DNA of 64,000 nt from Hoeflea sp. (GTDB lineage: Bacteria; Pseudomonadota; Alphaproteobacteria; Rhizobiales; Rhizobiaceae): positions 22,456 through 86,455 of the forward strand of contig NZ_JACIYP010000010.1 of NCBI RefSeq assembly GCF_014359905.1, read 5' to 3'. Under the pieces are notes generated by a model that was not told where the DNA came from, made no database searches, and saw only the letters and a program-made list of their open reading frames with translations. A program made the position numbers and the translations under genes. Position 1 is the first letter of the stretch. The number at the start of each line of letters is the position of its first letter. Positions 9,044-19,710 of the stretch are shown one piece after another.

Positions 9044-9853
9044 TCAGGCGACCTCGGCAATGTCCAGGGTCTGGCTTTGTAGCGGTTCGAACCGCTTCGA
9101 GTTCATGCCCGATGCCGTGAGCGTGACGAAACTGCCTGCCGGGATCTCGTGCCACTTGGTGTCGGTGTCGTGAAACGGTTCGGACACCAGGCAATGGCCG
9201 GTGCCGCCGCAGGTCGGCGCGGAATAGAGGGTCGGCGCGTAGGCATCGGTGGCGTAGCGGATGGCGTAGAGCGTCTCCCCGTCGGAGAAGGCCGCGGTGA
9301 AGCGCACCAGTTCGCGCACCCCCGCGCGTGCGCTTTCCGCCAGCGCAAACCGGATCGCCGCGCCGAAGGCGCCGGCCGGATCGGTCTCGAGCCCGAATTC
9401 GATCGCCAGCAGGAACAGCAGTTCCGAATCCGTGGTGCCGTGCCGGGCCTGGTAGAGCCTGTCCGACAGCGCCGCTTCCATCGGCCGCCGGATCTGCTCG
9501 AACCCCGCGATCTGGCCATTGTGCATGAACGACCAGGTGCCGTGCACGAAGGGATGGCAATTGTCGCGGCTGGTCGCCCCGCCGGTCGAGGCGCGCACAT
9601 GCGCCAGGAACAGCGGCGAGCGGATCTGCCGCGCCAGCGATTTGAGATTGCAGTCCGACCAGGCCGGCAGCACGTCGCGGTAGAGCCCCGGCTCCGGGCG
9701 CTCGCCATACCAGGCGATGCCGAATCCGTCGCCATTGGTCGCGGTCTTGGCCTCGGTCGCCCGGTGCGATTGTTCGATCAGCGAATGGCCCGGCGCCGAG
9801 ACGATCTGCTCGAGCGGGATGGGGGTTCCACGATAGGCGGCCCAGCGGCACAT
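9044..9853 (-). CDS. Class II glutamine amidotransferase (YafJ/EgtC-like)
   Basis: MCRWAAYRGTPIPLEQIVSAPGHSLIEQS...NGDGFGIAWYG...HVRASTGGATSRDNCHPFVHGTWSFMHNGQIAGF. Confidence 0.88.
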   Translation of the reverse strand: MCRWAAYRGTPIPLEQIVSAPGHSLIEQSHRATEAKTATNGDGFGIAWYGERPEPGLYRDVLPAWSDCNLKSLARQIRSPLFLAHVRASTGGATSRDNCHPFVHGTWSFMHNGQIAGFEQIRRPMEAALSDRLYQARHGTTDSELLFLLAIEFGLETDPAGAFGAAIRFALAESARAGVRELVRFTAAFSDGETLYAIRYATDAYAPTLYSAPTCGGTGHCLVSEPFHDTDTKWHEIPAGSFVTLTASGMNSKRFEPLQSQTLDIAEVA

Positions 9854-9992
9854 GTGTTTCTATCTGCTCCGGTTGTGTGCATCCGGTGATGCAGTTCGTT
9901 TATCATACGGCTTGCTGTTTTCACAAAGGTAAATGCCGCCACCGCATGAACGGGCGCGCGGACGCGGCGCCAGACAGCGTGCCGGAGACCGC

Positions 9993-10208
9993 CTATTCTT
10001 GCTTTGTCCGCGCCAGCGCCGCGTTGATCGCCGCCATGCGCGCCTCGACCTGATCGAGATCCGCGGTTCCGCGGCCCGACTGGCGTTCCAGCTCGAACTT
10101 CATGGCGCTGAGGCGATCGCGCTTCTCCTCCCGGCTCAGGGTCTGGTGCTTCGAGACCTCGTCCGGCGTCATTTCGGTTTCCAGTTTTGAATCGATCTTG
10201 ATGGCCAT
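9993..10208 (-). CDS. Small hypothetical protein
   Basis: 71-aa ORF MAIKIDSKLETEMTPDEVSKHQTLSREEKRDRL... with plausible upstream RBS (aaggagacgcag). Confidence 0.5.
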   Translation of the reverse strand: MAIKIDSKLETEMTPDEVSKHQTLSREEKRDRLSAMKFELERQSGRGTADLDQVEARMAAINAALARTKQE

Positions 10209-10423
10209 CTGCGTCTCCTTTGTCGTGCCGAAAGGTCAACGCAGCACCTCCGCCCAGGTCTCCACGGTTTACCGGCCGAGCCGGGCCGCGCCGCCAAAGC
10301 CTCGCAAAACTGAACAATCCGTTTCCATGCGGCCCCTTATAACAGGCCCGCCTGGCCGCTACATTGGCACCAACGCAACCATTACCGGCCCCCTGTCGCC
10401 GGTCCGACACTGAGGAGACCACC

Positions 10424-11335
10424 ATGTCCATCAGGCCCGTCCGTCATGAATCCACCGCCGTCCCGCATCTCGAAGGTGCGGGCGTCCATCTCAAGCGCGC
10501 CTTCGGTTTCGACGATCCCTCGCTCACCGATCCGTTCCTGCTGTTTGACGATTTCCGCAACTCCAGCCCCGAGAAATATCTCAAGGGCTTTCCCTGGCAT
10601 CCGCACCGCGGCATCGAGACCATCACCTATGTGCTGGCCGGCACCGTCGAGCACGGCGACAGCCTCGGCAACACCGGCACGCTGGGTGCGGGCGACGTGC
10701 AATGGATGACCGCCGGCCGCGGCATCATGCACCAGGAAATGCCCAAGGGCGATTTCGCCGGCAAGATGCACGGCTTCCAGCTCTGGGCCAACCTGCCCTC
10801 GTCGATGAAGATGACCGCGCCGCGCTACCAGGACGTCACGGCCGCCGACATTCCGGTCGAGATCGATGACGACGGCACCGCAGCCCGCATCATCTGCGGC
10901 GAGTTCTGGGGCAAGCGCGGCCCGGTTGACGGCATCGCCGCCGAGCCGTCCTATGTCGACATCTCGGTTCCGCCGGGCAAGAGGAAGACCTTCAAGGTCG
11001 ATGCCTACCGCTCGGCGTTTGCCTACATCTTCGCAGGCTCCGGCACCTTCCGCGACGCCTCGAAACCCTTCGGCGTGCTGGTCGAGAAGGAAGTCGAGGG
11101 CGAGGAGATCCAGATCCGCGACATGTCGGGCGACCGCACGCTTGTGGTCTTCGACACCGGCGACGAGGTCACGGTGCAGGCGGGCGACGAAGGCATCCGC
11201 TTCCTGCTGGTCTCCGGCAAGCCGATCAAGGAGCCTGTGGCCTGGCACGGCCCGATCGTCATGAACACCCGCGCCGAACTGATCCAGGCCGTGACCGAGC
11301 TGCAGAACGGCACCTTCATCAAGCCGGCGCACTAG
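10424..11335 (+). CDS. Pirin family protein
   Basis: DPFLLFDDFRNSSPEKYLKGFPWHPHRGIETITYVLAGTVEHGDSLGNTGTLGAGDVQWMTAGRGIMHQEMP; ATG preceded by GAGGAGA. Confidence 0.92.
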   Translation: MSIRPVRHESTAVPHLEGAGVHLKRAFGFDDPSLTDPFLLFDDFRNSSPEKYLKGFPWHPHRGIETITYVLAGTVEHGDSLGNTGTLGAGDVQWMTAGRGIMHQEMPKGDFAGKMHGFQLWANLPSSMKMTAPRYQDVTAADIPVEIDDDGTAARIICGEFWGKRGPVDGIAAEPSYVDISVPPGKRKTFKVDAYRSAFAYIFAGSGTFRDASKPFGVLVEKEVEGEEIQIRDMSGDRTLVVFDTGDEVTVQAGDEGIRFLLVSGKPIKEPVAWHGPIVMNTRAELIQAVTELQNGTFIKPAH

Positions 11336-11365
11336 AGCCCGCCCCGATCCGCGTGAACTGCCAGA

Positions 11366-11391
11366 ATGCCGGGATTCGTCCCGGCATTTTT
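11366..11391 (+). terminator. Rho-independent terminator of the pirin gene
   Basis: Perfect 9-bp stem ATGCCGGGA-TTCG-TCCCGGCAT followed by TTTTg. Confidence 0.8.
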
Positions 11392-11823
11392 GTGTTTGCC
11401 GTCGCCCATTCCCGGCGGCGCCGAAATCAGCCTGCATCAGCTGAGAGTCATGAGCGAAGGCGCGCGTCACGGCCACATCGTCGGTTGGAAGGCGACCCTC
11501 CTCCAGAGGGTGTCCGGCAAGAGTGGAATCCCGGTACTCCGGAAAAGGCAAACGAAAACAACGACCCTGGACTCTGTCCGGCATAAAGCGCGTTCCGGGC
11601 TGAGCCACCTCCCTGCCGGGGCTTGCCGCCCAAGCCTGTCTCGGCCCAAGGGCCGCAGAATGCGGTCCCTGTGCCGGTCGTAACCGTTGAAGACTGCCGA
11701 TCTCCGCTTGCGTTGGACGAGCCGTAAGGGTCAAATAGGGGCGAGGCTTGGCCGCAGCACTGACAGTCCGTTCAAGGCTGCCTGTCAGGCCGATCGCGGC
11801 CGAATGTGGTGAGAGGTGACGGA

Positions 11824-12357
11824 ATGAACGCCATGTACAAGCCTGGCGACGGCTATATTTTTTTCAGCGAGATCGGCAAGATCGACCAGCTGTGCACGAC
11901 GCTGGTCGGCAAGATGCTGCCTGACGGCGTGCACCCGTCACACTTTGCCATTGTCCTGCATCTAGTGCGGACGGGTGACGGCGTCACGCCGCTCAGCCTC
12001 GCCGGCGCCATGAACGTCTCCAAGGCGACGATCAGCCATTCGATCCAGGTGCTGGAAAAACGCGGCTTCATCGAAACCAGGCCCTGCGTGCTCGATGCCC
12101 GCTCCAAGCAGGTGTTCCTCACCGCCGCCGGGCATGTGTTCTGCGAGGAGGCGATCAAAGCCGCGGCGCGAACCTTCAACCATATCCTGAGCGACCAGGA
12201 TCGCCAGACCATGACCGACGCCCTGCCCGGCCTCGCCACCATTCGCAAGCTGCTCGAGGCAAATCGCGAGCCCGTCCAGGCCGAAGTCTCGCATACGGAC
12301 CACGATGCGTCCGGAACGCTTGCGCTTGCCATACTCGGCGATACGCCGCGGCAATAG
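11824..12357 (+). CDS. MarR family transcriptional regulator
   Basis: [64 protein letters not shown]. Confidence 0.8.
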   Translation: MNAMYKPGDGYIFFSEIGKIDQLCTTLVGKMLPDGVHPSHFAIVLHLVRTGDGVTPLSLAGAMNVSKATISHSIQVLEKRGFIETRPCVLDARSKQVFLTAAGHVFCEEAIKAAARTFNHILSDQDRQTMTDALPGLATIRKLLEANREPVQAEVSHTDHDASGTLALAILGDTPRQ

Positions 12358-12388
12358 CAGGGTGAGGTCAATCCGGCCCCTTGTGCCG

Positions 12389-12595
12389 TCAGTTCCGCTT
12401 TCGCGGCATGCCCAGCGTGCAGCCTGAACACCCGGCCGGGCACTGGCCGGCCTGCTGGTCGCTTATGCAGGGCGTGGTTCGCCCGCTCAGGCCGTGGCTG
12501 ATGCGCCGCCTGACCGTTGCCGGAAGGATGAGTTTCCGCAGCACATACAGTGCGGCCAGGGCCACCAGGGAATAGGTCAGGATTGCGTCCATCAT
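12389..12595 (-). CDS. Small membrane protein with C-terminal Cys-rich motif (FeoB-associated Cys-rich type)
   Basis: [31 protein letters not shown]...[12 protein letters not shown], next to the feoB remnant. Confidence 0.65.
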   Translation of the reverse strand: MMDAILTYSLVALAALYVLRKLILPATVRRRISHGLSGRTTPCISDQQAGQCPAGCSGCTLGMPRKRN

Positions 12596-12598
12596 GGC

Positions 12599-13538
12599 CT
12601 AGGCTCCAAGCATGAGGGCGGTCCGGTAGACCACGAAGGACGCGCCATAGGCGAGCGCCATCATGTAGACAAACATCAGCACCGGCCAGCGCCAGGAATT
12701 GGTCTCGCGCCGCACCACGGCCAGTGTCGGCAAGCATTGCGGCGCGAACACGTACCAGGCGAGCAACGACAGGGCGGTGGCCACAGGCCATTGTCCGGCA
12801 AGGGTTGCGCCAAGCGAGGCGTCGTCGAGCGCCGAGCCGCCAATGGCATAGACAGTGGCCAGCGCGCCGACCGCGACTTCGCGCGCCGCAAGGCCGGGAA
12901 CCAGCGCCAGGCCGATCTGCCAGTTGAAGCCGATGGGCGCCAGCAGCGGTTCCAGCGCATGGCCGATCATTCCGGCAAAACTGTAATTGATCGCCGCATC
13001 GGCAGCGCCTTCGGGCGCGCCTGGAAAGGTTGAGAGAAACCAGATCAGGATCATCATCGACAGGATGATGGTGCCGGCCCGGCGGAAGAACATGAGGCCG
13101 CGCTGCGCCACGCCGAGGATCACACTGCGCGGCATGGGCAGCTTGTAGCTTGGCAGTTCCATGATGAAGGGCTCGCTCTTGCCGCGCCAGACGATGGTCC
13201 GGAACACGAAGGCCACCGTGAAGGCGCTGACGATGCCTGCCAGGTACAGCGAAAACAGCACCAGCCCCTGCAGATTGATGATACCGGCCACCATCCGGCC
13301 TGGAATGAAGGCCCCGATGATCAGCGTGTAGACCGGGATGCGCGCCGGGCAGGTCGATGGCGGTCACCTGCCGTCCTTCCGGCGTGGTGAACTGGCCTTC
13401 CTTGCGTTCCACGGTGACGCCGGGATGGTTGGCCACCTTTTGGCGGCTTCCGGTCAGGGCATTGAACAACGCCGTCTTGCCGCAGTTCGGATTGCCCGCA
13501 AAGGCTACGCGATAGGTCCTGGCAAGGGTGTCGAGCAT
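12599..13538 (-). pseudogene. feoB: Ferrous iron transporter FeoB, large internal deletion with frameshift
   Basis: N-terminal G domain [50 protein letters not shown]...TAIDLPG is joined out of frame near 13340-13350 to the C-terminal membrane part [29 protein letters not shown]...; the region between is missing. Confidence 0.85.
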
Positions 13539-13542
13539 CGCA

Positions 13543-13926
13543 TCATCCTCCCGCCAGCACACGCGGCTCGGGGGTCTCGCTCGCCACGATCACCGCATTG
13601 GCTTCGTGCCGCCTGAGCGCCACGCACACGCTGTCGACCCTGACGGCGATGGGATCCCGGCCGATGAAGCCCTCGTGCAGGATCTCCACCTGCGCGCCCT
13701 CGACCAGGCCGATCTCCAGCAGCCGCTTCTCCAGTTCCAGCTCGAAGGCCTGGCTCGGAGAGCCCGAAGCGGTGCTCCCCACCTGCACCACGACGCCGCG
13801 CAAACTGCGCCGCCCTTGTCCGAGTTTCACAAGCGGCTTCGAGGTCTCTGATGTGGTCGGCACGGCAATGCCAATCTGGTGTGAATGGAGGTCCGGGCTG
13901 TCACAGCCCGTTGAATTCCCCTGCAA
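13543..13926 (-). CDS. feoA: FeoA family protein
   Basis: [51 protein letters not shown], directly upstream of feoB; start position uncertain. Confidence 0.75.
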   Translation of the reverse strand: MQGNSTGCDSPDLHSHQIGIAVPTTSETSKPLVKLGQGRRSLRGVVVQVGSTASGSPSQAFELELEKRLLEIGLVEGAQVEILHEGFIGRDPIAVRVDSVCVALRRHEANAVIVASETPEPRVLAGG

Positions 13927-14089
13927 CCGACGAAAAGTGAAGTCAAAAGGTATGAATTAGAGCGCCTCTAAGGAGTGAAAATGTCGCAGCTTTCGGGCCG
14001 CCCACGCAGCTGACCGGGAGCAAACCTTGCCCCGGCGCCGCGCTGGGCGGCACCCCGGTTCAGGAAACCGCAGGGCCGGAAGCCCGGGC

Positions 14090-14617
14090 TCACAGCGCCT
14101 TGAACATATAGGTCGTGGCGTGCAGCGCACGGCCGTCGGGATCGAGCGCGAAGCCCGGGATCACGCCGGCGGTCTCGAACCCCGCCGCCCGGTAGAGCGG
14201 CTCGGCCCGGTCCCCGGTGCGGGTGTCGAGCGTGATCAGGCTTTTTCCGGCGGCCCGCGCCTCCGCCTCGACCGCCTGCATCAGGGCACGGCCGATGCCG
14301 TTCCGCCGTGCCGCCGGCGCCACCATCATCTTGGCCACCTCGCAGCGGTGCGGCTGGTTGGGCGGCAGTGCGGTGATCAGCTGCACCGACCCCGCGGCCG
14401 CGCCGTCAAGCTCCGCCATGAGCAGCCTGCGCCGCCCGGCGCGTACCTCCGGGAACACCTGGGTGGTGAAGAAGGCAAGCCCGTCGGCGACGGTAAACGG
14501 CTGCATGTAGCCGATCGCCGCCCCCTCCGAGACGGTCTCCGCCATGATCCGCGCCAGCGCCTCGGCATGGGCGTCGAGTTCGTCTGTTGTAAGGGCACGA
14601 ATGGCAATGCGGGTCAT
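14090..14617 (-). CDS. GNAT family N-acetyltransferase
   Basis: MTRIAIRALTTDELDAHAEALARIMAETV...VAKMMVAPAARRNGIGRALMQAVEAEARAAGKSLITLDTRTGDRAEPLYRAAGF. Confidence 0.88.
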   Translation of the reverse strand: MTRIAIRALTTDELDAHAEALARIMAETVSEGAAIGYMQPFTVADGLAFFTTQVFPEVRAGRRRLLMAELDGAAAGSVQLITALPPNQPHRCEVAKMMVAPAARRNGIGRALMQAVEAEARAAGKSLITLDTRTGDRAEPLYRAAGFETAGVIPGFALDPDGRALHATTYMFKAL

Positions 14618-14625
14618 CGGGCACC

Positions 14626-15210
14626 TCACACAAGAACGATCAGGTAGGATGCCGGCTGATCCCCGGTCTGAAACCGCGACGGGCCGTAGAGCTGATAGCG
14701 CAGACAGTCGCCCGCCTCGAGCACCCGGGTCTCGTCGCCGAGCGTCACCGCCAGGATCCCGCTCAAGAGCACCAGATGGTGTTCGTGCCCCGCCACAGAC
14801 GGCGCGGAATAGGAAATCCGCTGGTTCGGCGCAAGCGCGCACTGCACCACTTCCGCCGACAGCCCGCCGCTGGGCGGCGACACGATCCGGCGTGTGAAGC
14901 CATTGTCCGGATCGCTCCACTGGGTCTGCTCGCCCCGCCGCACCAGCGGCGAAAACGGCGTCTCGATCGGCGCCAGCAATTGCGAGATGCTCATCTGGTA
15001 GACGCTCGACAGGCTTCCCAGCGTCTCCGCCGTCGGGCTCACCTCGGCATTCTCGATGCGCGACAGCGTCGAGCGGCTGACCGAACTCTTCTCCGCCAGG
15101 GCCTCGAGCGACCAGCCGCGCGACACCCGGATCTGCCTGAGCCGTTCCGCCAGCCTTTCGTTGAGCGTCGTTTGCACGTTTGATCCCCTATATGAGATGG
15201 ATTCCCACAT
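14626..15210 (-). CDS. XRE-cupin family transcriptional regulator
   Basis: LRQIRVSRGWSLEALAEKSSVSRSTLSRIENAEVSPTAETLGSLSSVY plus C-terminal cupin; GTG start at 15177 is also plausible. Confidence 0.85.
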   Translation of the reverse strand: MWESISYRGSNVQTTLNERLAERLRQIRVSRGWSLEALAEKSSVSRSTLSRIENAEVSPTAETLGSLSSVYQMSISQLLAPIETPFSPLVRRGEQTQWSDPDNGFTRRIVSPPSGGLSAEVVQCALAPNQRISYSAPSVAGHEHHLVLLSGILAVTLGDETRVLEAGDCLRYQLYGPSRFQTGDQPASYLIVLV

Positions 15211-15215
15211 AAGGG
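15186..15215. promoter_or_regulatory. Inverted repeat at the XRE-cupin start, candidate autoregulatory operator
   Basis: CCCTaTATG ... CATAAGGG. Confidence 0.35.
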
Positions 15216-15378
15216 ATAGGCCGATCGGGGGTGTTCGTCAAGCCGGCGCTGGATCGTTCGCCGAAGGTCCTCCTTGCCCGTACCCGCGCAGCAGACGTCG
15301 TCATCCGCGCGCACTCATCCCCGGTAAACCCTTCTTAAGCCGCAGATGTTAGGCAGGTCTGGACACCGGAGACGCCCC

Positions 15379-16767
15379 ATGAGCCCCAGCCTGTACCTCA
15401 CCCTCGCCAAGCCCGCGCGTCCGGCGGCCTTCAGGCTGGCCGATCTGCTGGGGGCGCTCAGCTATGCGCTCGACATCACCGAGGGACAGCCCGAGGGCCA
15501 TTGCATCCGCTGCGCCTTTATCGGCACCCGCATCGGCGAGGCGCTGGGACTCACCGACGAGGTGCTCAAGGATCTCTATTACACGCTGCTGCTCAAGGAT
15601 CTCGGCTGTTCCAGCAACGCCGCGCGGATCTGCGAGCTTTACCTCGCCGACGACATTTCCTTCAAGCGCGCATTCAAGACCATCGACGGCAGCCTGTCCT
15701 CGGCATTGCGCTTCGTCTTTGCCAGGACCGGGCTTGAATCGGGCCTCTCCGAGCGCATCCGCGCCATCGTCAACATCCTGCAGAACGGCGGCGAGATCTC
15801 GCGCAGCCTGATCGAGACCCGCTGCCACCGCGGCGCCGACATCGCCGCGCAGATGCGGTTCTCCGAGGCCGTGCAGGACGGCATCCGCAGCCTCGACGAG
15901 CACTGGGACGGCACCGGCAAGCCCGAAGGCCTGAAGGGCGACCAGATACCGCTGATCTCGCGCATCACGCTGATGGCCCAGGTGATCGATGTCTTCCGCA
16001 CCGATAACGGCGCCGCTGCCGCGCTGCGCGAGATCGAGGCGCGCTCCGGCACGTGGTTCGACCCTGCGTTGGTCTCGGCCTTCGTTACCGCCCAGGCCGC
16101 GCCCGATTTCTGGGAAATGCTCGGTTCGCCGAACATCGCGACCCGCGTCTTTGCGATGAAGCCGGCGCAGCAGTCCGAGCCGGTCGACGAGGACTATCTC
16201 GACGACATCGCCGCCGCCTTCTCCGATGTGGTCGACGCCAAGAGCCCGTTCACCGCCGACCATTCCAACCGCGTCACGCTCTACACCGACATGATCGCCG
16301 AGGAACTGGGTCTCGGCCCCGATCACCGCCGATGGCTGAGGCGCGCGGCACTCCTGCATGATCTCGGCAAGCTCGGCGTCTCCAACCAGGTGCTCGACAA
16401 GCCTGGCAAGCCCGACGCAGACGAATGGGCCTCGATCCGCCGTCACCCGGCCCAGAGCGAAGCCATCCTCAGGCGCGTCCATGCCTTCCACGACATCGCG
16501 CCCATCGCCGCCGCCCACCACGAGCGGCTCGACGGCAAGGGCTATCCCTATGGCCTGAAGGGCGACGAGATCTGCCTGGAAGCGCGCATCCTCACCGTCG
16601 CCGACGTGTTTGACGCGCTGTCGGCCGAACGCCCCTACCGCGCCGCCATGCCGATTTCCAGGGCGCTCGCCATCCTCGACGCGGACGCCGGCACGGGCTT
16701 CGACCCCGCCTGCATCGCAGCGCTGAGATCCGGCCTCGCAAGGCTCGATGCCGAGGTGGCGGCGTAA
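15379..16767 (+). CDS. HD-GYP domain phosphodiesterase-like protein
   Basis: LLHDLGKLGVSNQVLDKPGKPDADEWASIRRHP...HHERLDGKGYPYGLKGDEICLEARILTVADVFDALSAERPYR. Confidence 0.88.
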   Translation: MSPSLYLTLAKPARPAAFRLADLLGALSYALDITEGQPEGHCIRCAFIGTRIGEALGLTDEVLKDLYYTLLLKDLGCSSNAARICELYLADDISFKRAFKTIDGSLSSALRFVFARTGLESGLSERIRAIVNILQNGGEISRSLIETRCHRGADIAAQMRFSEAVQDGIRSLDEHWDGTGKPEGLKGDQIPLISRITLMAQVIDVFRTDNGAAAALREIEARSGTWFDPALVSAFVTAQAAPDFWEMLGSPNIATRVFAMKPAQQSEPVDEDYLDDIAAAFSDVVDAKSPFTADHSNRVTLYTDMIAEELGLGPDHRRWLRRAALLHDLGKLGVSNQVLDKPGKPDADEWASIRRHPAQSEAILRRVHAFHDIAPIAAAHHERLDGKGYPYGLKGDEICLEARILTVADVFDALSAERPYRAAMPISRALAILDADAGTGFDPACIAALRSGLARLDAEVAA

Positions 16768-16979
16768 GGTGGTGATATTGTAAGTTACGACTTACTTTTG
16801 CAGCTGCAACGGCCCGAGCAGCCTCTTCGCAAGGGGCAGGGGACGCCGGCATCCTGTGCGCTGCCAGGCTGCGCGATTGGCAAGGCAGCGAATGGAGTGA
16901 TTGACCGGATCAAGCCCTTCCCCCCCTGCGGCAGGGTTGGAGAGGGGGCTTCCCGTGCCGCGGCCACCCGCCGCGCGTC

Positions 16980-18020
16980 TCAGAACTTTGTCACCACCGT
17001 CACGCCGACGCCTTCGAACCGGTCCATGCCCATCAGCGCGTCGATCGATTGTTCAAGCGTGATCCGCTGCCCCACCAGAAGCTCGGGCTTGAGGGTTCCC
17101 GTCTCGATCATCGCCATCATCGCGCCATAGCGGTGCGCCTGCATGCCGTGGCTACCCAGAATCTCCAGTTCGTGACTGATCACCCGCCCCATCGGCACCG
17201 GCGGCAGGCTGTGGTCGCCCGCCATCAGGCCCACCTGGATGTGCCGGCCGCGCTTGCGCAAGCTGTTGATCGAATTCACGCAGGTGACGACCGAGCCGAG
17301 CGCGTCGATCGACACATGCGCCCCGCCGCGGGTGACGTCGCGCACCGCGCCCGCGACGTCCTCGACTTGCCGGGCGTTGACTACGGCCGCTGCCCCCAGC
17401 TCGCGGGCGAGCCCCAGCGCCCGGTCGGAAATGTCCACCGCCACGACATTGGCGCCCGACGCCACGGCGATCATGATGGCCGACAGCCCGACGCCGCCGC
17501 AGCCATGCACAGCCACCCATTCCCCCGCCGACACACGGCCCTGGTCGACCACGGCGCGAAACGAGGTCACGAACCGGCAGCCAAGGCTGGCTGCCGTGGC
17601 GAAATCCAGGCTCTCGGGCAGGGCCACCAGGTTGAGATCGGCCCGGTGGATCGACACGAACTCGGCAAACGAGCCCCAATGGGTGAAACCCGGTTGAAAC
17701 TGGTGGTCGCACACCTGCTGGTGCCCGGCATGGCACTCTGAGCAGTGCCCGCAGCCGCCGACAAACGGCACTGTCACCCGTTGCCCCACGGTCCAGCGCT
17801 TGACCTCGCGGCCCACCGCCTCGATCGTGCCCGCAAGCTCGTGGCCGGGCACATGCGGCAGCGCGATATCCGGGTCGTGACCCACCCAGCCGTGCCAGTC
17901 GCTGCGGCACACGCCCGTCGCCCCCACCCGCACCACCACGCCATGCGGCTCCGGCGCCGGATCCGGCAGGGTGACCAGCTTCGGCGGCTGAGAAAAGGCT
18001 TCGTAGAGAATGGCTTTCAT
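16980..18020 (-). CDS. Zinc-dependent alcohol dehydrogenase family protein
   Basis: [35 protein letters not shown]...[19 protein letters not shown]; Rossmann segment [13 protein letters not shown]. Confidence 0.9.
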   Translation of the reverse strand: MKAILYEAFSQPPKLVTLPDPAPEPHGVVVRVGATGVCRSDWHGWVGHDPDIALPHVPGHELAGTIEAVGREVKRWTVGQRVTVPFVGGCGHCSECHAGHQQVCDHQFQPGFTHWGSFAEFVSIHRADLNLVALPESLDFATAASLGCRFVTSFRAVVDQGRVSAGEWVAVHGCGGVGLSAIMIAVASGANVVAVDISDRALGLARELGAAAVVNARQVEDVAGAVRDVTRGGAHVSIDALGSVVTCVNSINSLRKRGRHIQVGLMAGDHSLPPVPMGRVISHELEILGSHGMQAHRYGAMMAMIETGTLKPELLVGQRITLEQSIDALMGMDRFEGVGVTVVTKF

Positions 18021-18140
18021 GACGGAGATCCGGCGTAGGAGAGGAGTTGGAGTCCGGGTTTACACCGGCGGGCGGGGATTTCAAATCAGGGGAGAGCCCG
18101 TCACGTCTCCAGGCCGCACAGGGTCATTGCACACTGGCGC

Positions 18141-19433
18141 TTGCAGCCGAAATCGACCATCATGGCCGCAATGGATGACATGGAGATCTTCGCCCGTCTT
18201 GGCCTGGCGCTTTCAATCGGGCTTCTGCTCGGGCTTGAACGCGGCTGGCATGAGCGTAAGCAGTCCGAGGGCGCGCGGATTGCCGGGATTCGCACCTTTG
18301 CGCTGGCGGCGCTCTTGGGCGGGATCGCCGCCTGGCTTTCATCCCTCACATCGCCCGTCGTGCTCGCCGTGGCCTTTGCCGCCATCGGCGCCTTGCTGGC
18401 CGTCAGCTATTATGTGCAGCTGAAGGGCGAGAAGGACATCGGCCTGACCACCGAGATTGCGCTTTTGCTGACCTTTGCGCTAGGCGCCGCGTCGGTCCTG
18501 GGAGAGATGGCCCCGGTCGCGGCAAGTGCAGTCGTCGCGGCCTTTCTTCTGACCATGAAGGCAAGGCTTCACAGCTTTGTGGCGCGGATCGACCGGCTTG
18601 AACTCGATGCGGTGGTCAAGCTCGGGCTGATATCCGTCGTTGTGCTGCCGCTGCTGCCCGACCAGGGTTTTGGGCCCGGCGGAACCTTCAATCCCTACCA
18701 GTTGTGGTGGGCGGTCGTGGTGGTAGCAGGCCTGTCCTTCCTGGGCTATCTCGGCATAAGGCTGGCGGGCGCCGGCCTCGGCATGCTGATGACGGGATTT
18801 TTCGGCGGGCTCGCCTCCTCGACATCGACGACGCTGGTGCTGGCGCGGATGGCGCGCGAGCGCCCGGCGCTCGTTCCAGTCGCCGCGGCGGGCATCGTTG
18901 TCGCAGGCGCAATCACATTCCTGCGCATCCTGGTGCTGGTGGGGGTGTTTCATCCGGCCCTGCTCGCGGCTCTGGCGCCGCCGATGGCGGTGATGGCCGC
19001 GACCGGGCTGATCGGGGCGACACTGATCCATTTGCTCGGCGGCGGCGAGCCTGCTGCAGAGGATGAGGTCAAAGGCATCTCCAACCCTCTGGAGCTGAAG
19101 ACGGCCGTGCTGTTCGGTGCGGCTCTGACGGTGGTGCTGCTGGGCGTCCACTATTTGCGCGCGTGGCTCGGGACAGCCGGGGTCTATGCCGCAGCGGCGC
19201 TTTCGGGCCTGACCGACGTCGATGCGCTGACCATTTCGATGGCGCGCCTGGTCTCGGAGGATCTGGCGGCCCAAACAGGCATGCTCGCCATTTTCATCGC
19301 GGTCTCGGTCAACACAGTGGTCAAGGGCATCATTTGCTTCGTCGCAGGCACTGCCGGGCTCGGTCTGCGTGTCGGCGCTGTCTATGCGGCGGTCATCGCG
19401 GCAGGCGCGGCAAGCCTGTGGCTCGGCGCCTGA
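18141..19433 (+). CDS. MgtC/SapB-DUF4010 family membrane protein
   Basis: ARLGLALSIGLLLGLERGWHERKQSEGARIAGIRTFALAALLGGIAAWLS followed by repeated TM segments. Confidence 0.85.
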   Translation: MQPKSTIMAAMDDMEIFARLGLALSIGLLLGLERGWHERKQSEGARIAGIRTFALAALLGGIAAWLSSLTSPVVLAVAFAAIGALLAVSYYVQLKGEKDIGLTTEIALLLTFALGAASVLGEMAPVAASAVVAAFLLTMKARLHSFVARIDRLELDAVVKLGLISVVVLPLLPDQGFGPGGTFNPYQLWWAVVVVAGLSFLGYLGIRLAGAGLGMLMTGFFGGLASSTSTTLVLARMARERPALVPVAAAGIVVAGAITFLRILVLVGVFHPALLAALAPPMAVMAATGLIGATLIHLLGGGEPAAEDEVKGISNPLELKTAVLFGAALTVVLLGVHYLRAWLGTAGVYAAAALSGLTDVDALTISMARLVSEDLAAQTGMLAIFIAVSVNTVVKGIICFVAGTAGLGLRVGAVYAAVIAAGAASLWLGA

Positions 19434-19479
19434 TGCACGGGTGGTCCGGACGCGGCTTCGCTGCTCTGCGACCCGAGCC

Positions 19480-19710
19480 TCAGGCGTTGCGCTGTCTTTC
19501 GGGATAGTTGAACCGGGCGCGCAAGCGCGGCGCCAGGACCCAGGCGACGGGGAACGTCACGAGGAAGCCGCCGACAATCACTGCAGGCAGCAGGTACTTG
19601 GCCTGTTCGGCCAGAGCCGGGATCGACAGAACGGCGATGGCGCCGGCGCCAAAGATAACCGCGTTGACTGGCAGGGCGATCATCGCTGCAATCATGGTTC
19701 GGGTACGCAT
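19480..19710 (-). CDS. Small two-TM membrane protein
   Basis: MRTRTMIAAMIALPVNAVIFGAGAIAVLSIPALAEQAKYLLPAVIVGGFLVTFPVAWVLAPRLRARF; start preceded by aaggagaaaacc. Confidence 0.6.
   Translation of the reverse strand: MRTRTMIAAMIALPVNAVIFGAGAIAVLSIPALAEQAKYLLPAVIVGGFLVTFPVAWVLAPRLRARFNYPERQRNA

Noticed and set aside
11853-13562. 569-aa minus-strand ORF as a single novel protein
   Set aside because: Only the first about 60 residues (FeoB G domain) are real; the rest is frameshifted feoB followed by antisense of the MarR gene.
15349-16521. 390-aa minus-strand ORF opposite the HD-GYP gene
   Set aside because: Shadow ORF; HD-GYP motifs support the plus strand.
16782-16970. Bidirectional terminator or dispersed repeat between the convergent HD-GYP and alcohol dehydrogenase genes
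   Set aside because: GTAAGT-TACG-ACTTAC hairpin and a C/G-rich imperfect repeat are visible but too weak to call.
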